12,141 bases of DNA from an uncultured Eubacteriales bacterium (GTDB lineage: Bacteria > Bacillota > Clostridia > Christensenellales > UBA1242), in the NCBI GenBank assembly GCA_949096025.1, contig CARXKP010000035.1, positions 1 through 12,141 of the forward strand, in the 5' to 3' direction. The notes under the pieces are model-generated. The model was not told the DNA's origin. It searched no databases and was given only the letters and a program-made list of their open reading frames with translations. Position numbers and translations under genes: made by a program. Numbering within the stretch: position 1 is the stretch's first letter; each line of letters begins with the position of its first letter. This document shows, one piece after another, positions 7,197 to 12,141 of this stretch.

Positions 7197-7565
7197 ATGG
7201 GATTTATGGGAGGCGTATTTAAAATCCTTGGCTTTGAAAGTGAAAGTAAGCCAAAAACGTCTAAAAAGACAAAAGGTGTTACAAAAGCCACATATAGTCT
7301 AAAAAAAGCAAATTCAAGGCCAGAACAAATTGATGGAATTTCAGTATATTATCCAGAGAAAAAAGAACAATGCAAGGAATTTGTTGTTTTTTCCAAGGAA
7401 GGAAAGGCTATAATTATTTCTACTGAATGCTGTTCAAGTGAAGACTGTAATGGGGTGATTGACTTTTTAAATGGTTTTGTACTTGGTGCAAATGCCCGCC
7501 TTATTACCCTCAATGAAAATAAATTATTTTTAATATTGCCAGAGGGAATGGAAGTTGAAGGTTAA
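7197..7565 (+). CDS. sepF: SepF-like cell division protein (short form)
   Basis: SepF polymerises on the inner membrane face and links FtsZ filaments to the membrane at the division septum. This 122-residue protein has the SepF layout. It begins with a short glycine/hydrophobic N-terminus, MGFMGGVFKILGF (1-13), suitable as an amphipathic membrane anchor. A Lys-rich linker (about 14-45) follows, then a C-terminal domain in which VIDFLNGFVLGANARL (87-102) corresponds to the family's RIIDFLSGxxYAxxGxI motif, followed by KLFLILP (109-115). It is shorter than B. subtilis SepF (about 150), mainly in the linker. The core has three cysteines (78, 79, 84) not typical of the family. It begins a unit with lspA and rluD. 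In B. subtilis sepF lies in the same chromosomal region as lspA and ylyB but is separated from them by ylmG, ylmH, divIVA and ileS, all absent here. A divergent paralogue is possible. Confidence 0.8.
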   Translation: MGFMGGVFKILGFESESKPKTSKKTKGVTKATYSLKKANSRPEQIDGISVYYPEKKEQCKEFVVFSKEGKAIIISTECCSSEDCNGVIDFLNGFVLGANARLITLNENKLFLILPEGMEVEG

Positions 7566-8235
7566 ACAATTTTTTAATATTTTTAAAAACAAGAAATACC
7601 TATCGCCACTGATTGTTATCAGTGTTTTTATCTTTGCTCTTTTACTTGATCAGTTGACAAAAATTTTCATTATTTCACGTTGTATTCCAAATGTTGGAGA
7701 TTATATTAAAGTTATTCCTAAAGTAATAAGTTTTGTATATACAAAAAATTATGGTGCTGCCTGGGGAATACTTCAAAACAATACAATTTTTTTAATTATT
7801 ATGACTTTTATTGGTATGGGAATTATGATCGCTTTCTATATTATCAGACTTAAGAAAGTTGAAAATAGGGCATCAATAACTTTTGCTGTTGCTACCGGTC
7901 TTATTGTTGGTGGGGCAGTAGGAAACTTAATTGATAGATTATTCTTAGGGTATGTCAGGGATTTTATAAACTTTGATTTTTTGTATTTTCCAGTCTTTAA
8001 TTTTGCTGATGCTGCTTTGAGTATCGGTATAATAATTATGCTTGTTTATATACTCTTTCTTTATTCAAAAGAAGAAAAGCCAGTTCAAAATTTAGAAAAG
8101 AACATAAAAAACACTGAAAATATAGAAAAAAACGATAATTTTGATTTAATTATTGATAAAAATGATGAATTACAACCTAAGAACGATAAAGAACCTACTC
8201 AAGTTTCTGAGAAAAAAGAGGATAAAAATGAGTAG
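7555..8235 (+). CDS. lspA: Lipoprotein signal peptidase (signal peptidase II)
   Basis: LspA is an integral membrane aspartyl protease that cleaves the signal peptide of prolipoproteins ahead of the lipid-modified cysteine. Four membrane segments are visible, with conserved motifs LDQLTK (31-36), TKNYGAAWG, and GGAVGNLIDRLFLGYVRDF, which holds catalytic D136. FNFADAAL holds catalytic D152. The start is a TTG at 7555 inside the end of sepF (11-base overlap), with GAGGG eight bases upstream, suggesting translational coupling. At 226 residues it is longer than the usual 150-170. The excess is a highly charged Lys/Glu/Asn/Asp tail after the last membrane helix (about 173-226), which should lie in the cytoplasm. 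The tail may be dispensable or may bind a partner. Its coding sequence overlaps the rluD start by 8 bases. Stop codon is TAG. Confidence 0.94.
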   Translation: MKVKQFFNIFKNKKYLSPLIVISVFIFALLLDQLTKIFIISRCIPNVGDYIKVIPKVISFVYTKNYGAAWGILQNNTIFLIIMTFIGMGIMIAFYIIRLKKVENRASITFAVATGLIVGGAVGNLIDRLFLGYVRDFINFDFLYFPVFNFADAALSIGIIIMLVYILFLYSKEEKPVQNLEKNIKNTENIEKNDNFDLIIDKNDELQPKNDKEPTQVSEKKEDKNE

Positions 8236-9130
8236 TGGAGTTTTTGTAATTGAGAAGGGTGGAGAAAGATTTGATAAGGTTGTTGCTGAAAAGTTAACAG
8301 ATATAAGTCGCTCAAGAATTAAAGATTTGATTTCAAACGGGCAGATTTTATTGAATGGGGAAAAAGTTAAGGCTGGAGAAATAGTAAAAAGTGGACAAGA
8401 AATAAGTTACGAGTTTGAAGATAGTGCTCCGCTTGATGTGAAAGAAGAGGATGTTGATTTTGAAATTGTCTATGAAGATGATGATTTAATTGTAGTGAAT
8501 AAACCTCAAGGACTTGTTGTTCACCCTTGCGTGTCAACCAAAAGTGGAACTCTTGTTAATGGACTACTGAAAAGAATTAAAAATTTGAGTGGAATAAATG
8601 GAGTATTAAGACCAGGAATAGTTCATCGTCTTGATAAAAACACTTCAGGACTTATGATAGTTGCTAAAAATGATTTTGCACATAATGCATTGGCTAAGCA
8701 AATTGCAGAAAAAGAGCAATTTAAAAGAAGTTATCTTGCTTTGTGTGAAGGGCATTTTAAAAATAGCGAAGGGCGAATTGAATGTTATATCGATAGGGAT
8801 AAGAAAGATAGAAAGAAGATGGCACCAAGCGACAAGGGGAAATATGCTATTACAAATTATAAGGTGGTTACATCTTTTGAAAAATATGACCTTGTTGAGT
8901 TTTCATTAGAAACAGGCAGAACGCATCAAATTAGAGTTCATTGTAAGATGCTCAATCACTCAATTGTTGGTGATGATGTGTATGGTCATAAAGAAAAAGG
9001 GTTAAATGGTCAACTCCTTCATTCTTATAAATTAAGTTTTATTCATCCAAGAACGGGGAATGTAATGGAGTTTGAGGCGAAATTGCCAAGTCATTTTGAA
9101 GAATTCCTAAATAAGCACTGCAAAAATTAA
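8228..9130 (+). CDS. rluD: RluD/YlyB-type 23S rRNA pseudouridine synthase
   Basis: A 300-residue cytoplasmic enzyme with an N-terminal S4 RNA-binding domain (about 14-72, containing SRSRIKDLISNGQILLNG). The RluA-family catalytic domain follows, with the signature HRLDKNTSGLMIVAKN; the catalytic Asp is residue 136. Other family blocks are VVNKPQGLVVHP, LETGRTHQIRVH and VGDDVYG. Relatives isomerise uridines in helix 69 of 23S rRNA (1911, 1915, 1917 in E. coli); the exact target here is not readable. I chose the ATG at 8228 because GAGG lies six bases before it, the S4 domain follows directly and the length matches B. subtilis YlyB. The frame is open further upstream (to 8153), but that stretch only overlaps the lspA tail. 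The lspA-rluD order is conserved in Firmicutes. It ends the unit, just ahead of a terminator. Confidence 0.94.
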   Translation: MSSGVFVIEKGGERFDKVVAEKLTDISRSRIKDLISNGQILLNGEKVKAGEIVKSGQEISYEFEDSAPLDVKEEDVDFEIVYEDDDLIVVNKPQGLVVHPCVSTKSGTLVNGLLKRIKNLSGINGVLRPGIVHRLDKNTSGLMIVAKNDFAHNALAKQIAEKEQFKRSYLALCEGHFKNSEGRIECYIDRDKKDRKKMAPSDKGKYAITNYKVVTSFEKYDLVEFSLETGRTHQIRVHCKMLNHSIVGDDVYGHKEKGLNGQLLHSYKLSFIHPRTGNVMEFEAKLPSHFEEFLNKHCKN

Positions 9131-9141
9131 TTTAAATTATA

Positions 9142-9175
9142 AATATAGCACATTGATTTAGTGCTGTATTTTTTA
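9142..9175 (+). terminator. Rho-independent terminator of sepF-lspA-rluD unit
   Basis: The arms 9142-9151 (AATATAGCAC) and 9161-9170 (GTGCTGTATT) pair over 10 bp with one U-G wobble around a nine-base loop, followed by a T run to 9174. It starts 12 bases after the rluD stop. Confidence 0.85.
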
Positions 9176-9184
9176 AATTAGATA

Positions 9185-9213
9185 TTGAATTTTGAGTTCT
9201 ATTGTGGTATACT
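9185..9213 (+). promoter_or_regulatory. Sigma-A promoter with extended -10
   Basis: TTGAAT (9185-9190), a 17-base spacer and TATACT (9208-9213), with TG at 9205-9206 forming an extended -10. The start is expected near 9220, giving a leader of about 20 bases that contains the GGAGAG ribosome binding site. Confidence 0.7.
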
Positions 9214-9241
9214 TTGTGAGAAATAATATATGGAGAGAAAA

Positions 9242-9823
9242 ATGAAAGATAAGAAAAATTTGTCAAATAGTGAGAAAATAGGTTTGCTTAAAAAGAGAGA
9301 AAACGCTACATTTATTGCAGGTGCTGCTTTAGCTTTGACCGCTGTGCTTAGTTTTCCTGTGGCGATGTTAGGATCTATACCATTTGATAGCAAACTTGAG
9401 TCTGCAATTAGTGAAACTGGTTATTTTGAATACGCAGAGGAGAAAAAGGCAGAATATAAAGAACAATATGATAATGGCGAAATTCCAAAAGGAGTTTATG
9501 ATTCTTATGTTGAATATTATGGGACAACACCTGCCGTTGAGGAATATTTAAAAAGTATAAATGAAACCGAAAAGTTTGATAAAATTGATGGAATAGTAAA
9601 ATCAAGAACGGCTTATTCTGTTTCCGTACTTGGCTTAGGACTTCTTAGCGCATTTGCAGGTTTGGGTTGTTTACTTGCTTTTAGAGGCACAGTTCAATCT
9701 AGGAAGAAATTAGAAGAGGAAAACGCTGAGATTTGGGAAAATTTATCTCAACTTCCAGATGATAGTGATATATTCCCAGATTTATATGAAAAAGTTGAAG
9801 AGGAAGGTGAAGAGGAAAAATAA
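9242..9823 (+). CDS. Two-TM membrane protein of unknown function
   Basis: 193 residues, not recognised. A short Lys-rich N-terminus (1-26) precedes the first hydrophobic helix (about 27-52). A loop of roughly 80 residues rich in Glu, Lys and Tyr follows, then a second Gly/Leu-rich helix (about 134-158) and an acidic tail ending in Glu-rich sequence. By the positive-inside rule both ends are probably cytoplasmic and the loop faces outward. The ATG at 9242 is preferred because GGAGAG (9232-9237) lies four bases before it. An in-frame ATG at 9230 has no ribosome binding site and would overlap this one. The gene has its own promoter and terminator and is monocistronic. No catalytic motif is visible. 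Confidence 0.75.
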   Translation: MKDKKNLSNSEKIGLLKKRENATFIAGAALALTAVLSFPVAMLGSIPFDSKLESAISETGYFEYAEEKKAEYKEQYDNGEIPKGVYDSYVEYYGTTPAVEEYLKSINETEKFDKIDGIVKSRTAYSVSVLGLGLLSAFAGLGCLLAFRGTVQSRKKLEEENAEIWENLSQLPDDSDIFPDLYEKVEEEGEEEK

Positions 9824-9836
9824 TTCCTCTTTTTTC
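9810..9836 (+). terminator. Rho-independent terminator overlapping a stop codon
   Basis: AAGAGGAA (9810-9817), a six-base loop that includes the TAA stop codon, and TTCCTCTT (9824-9831), then more T to 9835. The 5' arm encodes the last codons of the membrane protein. The next promoter starts at 9841, directly after the T run. Confidence 0.85.
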
Positions 9837-9840
9837 TTTA

Positions 9841-9868
9841 TTGACAATACTGTAATTTATGTTATAAT
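9841..9868 (+). promoter_or_regulatory. Consensus promoter directly on a start codon (leaderless mRNA)
   Basis: Perfect TTGACA (9841-9846) and perfect TATAAT (9863-9868) are separated by 16 bases. Only six bases (9869-9874) lie between the -10 box and the ATG at 9875, so transcription should begin at or within a base or two of the start codon. No Shine-Dalgarno can fit in the transcript. Confidence 0.88.
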
Positions 9869-9874
9869 TTAAAT

Positions 9875-10507
9875 ATGGAAATAAAAGCACTTTTAAAACA
9901 GGAAAAAAGATATCTTAAACATTGCGAATATGTTTTGACAAACGCAAAGGTTTTTTATTGGAAAAGTAGTAAAACAGAAAACAAAATTGATTTGACAAGT
10001 GAAGATAATAAAGACCTTATTGAAAGAATTATTTTGAGGCAAAAAATTGGTGAGATAAACAAATGTATCAACGGTTGTCTTGCCTCAAGACTTCAAAAGG
10101 CAGCGATTGACCCTAAACCTTATATGAAAAATTATTGGAACGAAATAATTGAAGGATTTGCTTGTACTAAAAATAAATATTTAACACCTACTTCTTTTCA
10201 GGAAACTTTTTTAACTAGCAAAGAGTCTTCCCTCTATAGAAGATTTCCTGATTGCTTGACGGCAGAAACGATGAAAAATTATATTATTTATTTAAAATAT
10301 TATTTAAACAGTCTTCAAGAGTACGGGCATAAGGTTGCTATTGAAAAGACGATGAGTAATTTTGCAAATGATGAGAGAATGAAGGCTTATTATCAAGAAC
10401 CTGCACTTCCAAATAACTGGCCTGACATATATAAACAAATTAAGTCACTAAAGACAAGAGAAAAACTGCTTGTTGAAAAAGCAGATGAAGAGGAAAGTTC
10501 TTTGTAA
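9875..10507 (+). CDS. Unrecognised 210-residue protein, probably from a leaderless mRNA
   Basis: No family recognised. It is a soluble, Lys/Glu-rich, mostly helical protein with no signal peptide or membrane segment. An N-terminal helical stretch (about 1-30) is followed by a second (45-75), a central part with several aromatic residues (about 95-125), a Tyr-rich helix (about 132-148) and a charged C-terminal helix (about 185-208). Four cysteines (17, 64, 68, 96 by my count) form no obvious metal site. The start is the ATG at 9875. The next in-frame Met is about 100 residues in, so an internal start is unlikely, and the perfect promoter immediately upstream leaves no room for a leader. It stands alone between two terminators. 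It may be lineage-specific. Codon use looks like its neighbours. Confidence 0.75.
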   Translation: MEIKALLKQEKRYLKHCEYVLTNAKVFYWKSSKTENKIDLTSEDNKDLIERIILRQKIGEINKCINGCLASRLQKAAIDPKPYMKNYWNEIIEGFACTKNKYLTPTSFQETFLTSKESSLYRRFPDCLTAETMKNYIIYLKYYLNSLQEYGHKVAIEKTMSNFANDERMKAYYQEPALPNNWPDIYKQIKSLKTREKLLVEKADEEESSL

Positions 10508-10558
10508 CGAGAATAGGGGAATTATTAAAGTCCATAAAAGATTAATTTTGCCAAAACA

Positions 10559-10590
10559 AAAAGTCCACAAGATTGTGGACTTTTATTTTT
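10559..10590. terminator. Bidirectional terminator between convergent genes
   Basis: AAAAGTCCACAA (10559-10570), a two-base centre GA, and TTGTGGACTTTT (10573-10584), then more T. The inner pairs probably open to give a normal loop. The 5' flank is A-rich, so the minus-strand transcript also ends in a T-rich run. It lies 52 bases after the plus-strand gene and 11 bases after the end of the minus-strand PH-domain gene. Confidence 0.87.
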
Positions 10591-10600
10591 AGATATTTTA

Positions 10601-10981
10601 TTAACTGATAGATTGAAATTCTGTAATTCCGATATGTCTTTTCTTTCTTTCAATTTCAATCAAACTTGAAATAACATCTCTAACCTTGTAAGGATTAGCT
10701 ACGTGTCTAAGGTGGAACACTGGTGAGTGTGCATCATTACTTGAAATTTCAAGAGTTCCTGTTTTAAAAATTCTATCAGAAAGAGAAACAATGAGCGAAA
10801 CATCGAAACATCTATAAACATTGATATCATCTATGACAGAAGTAAGAAAACCTTTATGTCTAAAGAATTTAACCCATTCGCCTTCCTTCTTTACTATGTA
10901 ATATCTATAGAAAGAGATAGGCAAACCAAAGTGTCTTTTTCTATCTTTCCAAATTACTTCGCAATCCTTATCAAATTTCAT
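10601..10981 (-). CDS. Bacterial PH-domain (bPH_2-like) protein
   Basis: 126 residues without signal peptide or membrane segment. The pattern fits the bacterial pleckstrin-homology-like domain: W-K-D-R-K-R-H-F-G-L-P near the N-terminus (11-21), FYRYYIVKKEGEWVKFFRHKG with alternating strands, DDINVYRCFDVSLIVSLSDRIFKTGTLEISSND (about 51-83), and a C-terminal amphipathic helix, NPYKVRDVISSLIEIERKK (about 95-113). Such domains in Firmicutes are widespread and mostly uncharacterised; they can oligomerise or bind other proteins. No specific role can be assigned. The start at 10981 is supported by AGGAGG at 10991-10986. It is monocistronic, convergent with the unrecognised 210-residue gene and divergent from the InlB-repeat gene. 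Confidence 0.8.
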   Translation of the reverse strand: MKFDKDCEVIWKDRKRHFGLPISFYRYYIVKKEGEWVKFFRHKGFLTSVIDDINVYRCFDVSLIVSLSDRIFKTGTLEISSNDAHSPVFHLRHVANPYKVRDVISSLIEIERKKRHIGITEFQSIS

Positions 10982-11033
10982 ATTGCCTCCTAATTAAATC
11001 TATTTAGCTTTAAGCAAAATTATTACTATAGTC

Positions 11034-11062
11034 ATTTTAGCAGTAAAAAATAAAAAAGTAAA
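11034..11062 (-). promoter_or_regulatory. Candidate extended -10 promoter of the PH-domain gene
   Basis: Read on the minus strand: TTTACT (11062-11057), 17 bases, then TAAAAT (11039-11034) preceded by TG one base before. The start is expected near 11027, giving a leader of about 45 bases with an AGGAGG ribosome binding site. Confidence 0.6.
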
Positions 11063-11180
11063 GAGTTTTTTCAAAAAAAGTTTTTACAAATATAAATTTT
11101 TTATCTTGTTTCCTTTTAAGTTTACATAAATAACACAAAGTAAATAAAAACGATATATGTCGCCGTGTGTTTGTTTAATC

Positions 11181-11198
11181 TATTTAGTTAACTAAATA
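11181..11198. repeat. Perfect 18-bp palindrome, possible operator
   Basis: TATTTAGTT followed directly by its reverse complement AACTAAATA. It lies 27 bases upstream of the -35 box of the InlB-repeat gene promoter. The symmetry and length fit a dimeric regulator site. No T run follows, so it does not look like a terminator. Confidence 0.5.
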
Positions 11199-11225
11199 AA
11201 TTAATTTATTATTATTTTTTTTTTC

Positions 11226-11255
11226 TTGACAAATTTTATCGGGGGGGGGTAAAAT
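11226..11255 (+). promoter_or_regulatory. Promoter with G9 run in the spacer, likely phase-variable
   Basis: TTGACA (11226-11231), an 18-base spacer whose last nine bases are all G, and TAAAAT (11250-11255). The start is expected near 11262. One G less would give the 17-base optimum; one more gives 19. A T10 run (11215-11224) sits one base upstream of the -35 box and may act as an UP-like element. It is the only good promoter upstream of the surface protein gene at 11417. Confidence 0.75.
11241..11249 (+). repeat. Homopolymeric G tract, nine bases
   Basis: Nine consecutive G between promoter boxes. The longest other G runs in the window are five bases (for example 1885-1889), and the surrounding DNA is strongly A/T. 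Tracts of this length are prone to gain or loss of bases during replication. Confidence 0.95.
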
Positions 11256-11416
11256 AGAGTTATAGGATGATAAAGCGACAAAACGAAAAAGCGATTGGGT
11301 GATAAATTACAAAGTTTTTTAGGAGATAATTATAAAAACAGCTGAGATCTTATTGTTTAAAAATGTAAAGAATAAATATTATTTAACTTTAAAAAATCTT
11401 AATCAAAGGAGGAAAT

Positions 11417-12141
11417 ATGAGAAAAAATAGATTTTTAAAGTTTGCTATTTTGCTCTTTTGTTGCCTTTCTCTTAGTTTAGGAGTTTCTTTACTAGTTGAC
11501 TTTTCAAAAACTAAAAATAATTTTATTGAAAATACAAATGCCGCTATTCATCAAAAAACTTATCAAGCGGCCGTATACTTTTCTCAAGACGGTAGTAATA
11601 CTTTTTACAAAGGAAAATTTGATACAAATGGTTATAGCGGGTCGTTAGGAACTATCACATCATCTATTTGGTATACAGACAGCAACTGGTCAGGTGATAC
11701 ACATTGGTATTGTGGAAGCACTGGAACTACATCGGGAAGAGCAACTGCAGAAGTATGGGGGAAAAGAGATGGCGGTGCTTTAGGTGGACCATATACAACT
11801 TATTTTTCATTTAAATTTGTATTTACTCCACCAGAGGGATTTGAAAGAAATGCCAATGGGTTAATTTCTGTTGATAGTTTGCCTGATAGTAAAACTTATA
11901 CTGAAAACTTAGGTTTTACAGATGCATATACCACTACAGGAAGTTCTTCAGTGTCAATATGGACTGGAACTAAACAATATGATACATATTATTATGCAGT
12001 ACACCTTAAACCAATGGCATACACAATAACATATAGAAATACATATAACTCATCAAATTATGCTATAAAGAGTGTAAGATATTATCATAATTATTCTTTA
12101 CCGACAGAACCAACAAGAACTGGATATACTTTTCTTGGTTG
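11417..12141 (+). CDS. Secreted InlB-repeat (Listeria-Bacteroides repeat) surface protein, 5' part
   Basis: An open frame from ATG at 11417 (AAAGGAGG at 11405-11412) to the window edge: 241 codons and two bases, with no stop. The N-terminus has basic residues then a hydrophobic stretch (MRKNR, then about 7-28), which fits a Sec signal peptide or an anchor. No clear lipobox is seen. Residues about 45-199 form a Thr/Ser/Tyr/Trp-rich, beta-looking domain that I do not recognise. From about 202 the pattern YTITYRNTYN...YSLPTEPTRTGYTFLGW is the InlB B-repeat (Flg_new) motif, usually found in tandem in cell-surface proteins. This first repeat is cut by the window end. The protein is probably exported and may be anchored by sequences beyond the edge. 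Expression probably depends on the G-tract promoter. Adhesion or host interaction is inference from the repeat family. Confidence 0.85.
   Translation, partial: MRKNRFLKFAILLFCCLSLSLGVSLLVDFSKTKNNFIENTNAAIHQKTYQAAVYFSQDGSNTFYKGKFDTNGYSGSLGTITSSIWYTDSNWSGDTHWYCGSTGTTSGRATAEVWGKRDGGALGGPYTTYFSFKFVFTPPEGFERNANGLISVDSLPDSKTYTENLGFTDAYTTTGSSSVSIWTGTKQYDTYYYAVHLKPMAYTITYRNTYNSSNYAIKSVRYYHNYSLPTEPTRTGYTFLG

Larger units (their letters stand above)
10982..11416. other. 435-base divergent intergenic region
   Basis: It contains, from left to right: the PH-gene ribosome binding site and a minus-strand promoter; an A/T-rich stretch with A and T runs but no gene (about 11063-11160); a perfect palindrome at 11181-11198; a T10 run (11215-11224); the G9-spacer promoter (11226-11255); and a leader of about 155 bases with short direct repeats (AAAGCGA at 11272-11278 and 11288-11294; TGATAAA at 11268-11274 and 11300-11306). 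No protein-coding frame with a normal start was found in it. Confidence 0.7.

Noticed and set aside
8153..8227. Upstream extension of the pseudouridine synthase
   Set aside because: It only overlaps the lspA tail in another frame; the S4 domain and the GAGG site fit the ATG at 8228.
8661..8909. Second plus-strand frame inside rluD
   Set aside because: It overlaps the catalytic-domain coding sequence entirely and has no ribosome binding site.
11323..11431. Short leader reading frame after AGGAG (11321-11325) running into the surface-protein start
   Set aside because: It has no ATG, GTG or TTG near the AGGAG; only ATT or ATA codons, which are very rare starts.

Overview
The window is 12.1 kb of AT-rich chromosome from a low-GC Gram-positive bacterium. 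It is most likely an anaerobic, probably spore-forming member of the Clostridia or a related gut lineage; this is inferred, since there is no rRNA. The support is: strong AGGAGG-type ribosome binding sites; sigma-A-like TTGACA/TATAAT promoters; Firmicutes-type genes (sepF, lspA, an RluD/YlyB-type synthase, a U32 family protein, a bPH-domain protein); a candidate mother-cell sporulation promoter before a Cys-containing coat-like protein; and an InlB/Listeria-Bacteroides-repeat surface protein at the right edge. UGA is a stop in this organism, because prfB carries the classical in-frame UGA frameshift site. None of the 12 complete genes itself ends in TGA (9 TAA, 3 TAG).

Layout, left to right: tlyA (rRNA 2'-O-methyltransferase), its own unit, ends at a bidirectional hairpin. 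It converges on a minus-strand coat-like protein of unknown function. That gene is divergent from prfB (release factor 2, +1 programmed frameshift), which starts a plus-strand unit prfB - ABC exporter - tsaD (tRNA t6A synthesis). A U32-family protein (probable tRNA/rRNA hydroxylase) follows, possibly from its own weak promoter, and ends in a terminator that abuts its stop codon. Next is a tightly overlapping unit sepF-like - lspA - rluD-like with a near-consensus promoter and a terminator. Then come a two-TM membrane protein of unknown function and an unrecognised 210-residue protein whose consensus promoter sits directly on its start codon, so the mRNA should be leaderless. A minus-strand PH-domain protein converges on it through a shared bidirectional terminator. 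After a 435-base divergent intergenic region, a secreted InlB-repeat protein begins and runs off the window.

The left 10 kb is mostly housekeeping: translation termination, tRNA and rRNA modification, lipoprotein maturation and division. The most interesting part is the intergenic region at 10982-11416. The promoter of the InlB-repeat protein has a run of nine G between its -35 and -10 boxes, in otherwise very AT-rich DNA. This is the architecture of a slipped-strand, phase-variable promoter, placed before a surface protein. A T10 run abuts the -35 box and a perfect 18-bp palindrome lies just upstream. No RNA genes, CRISPR arrays, insertion sequences or phage genes were seen.
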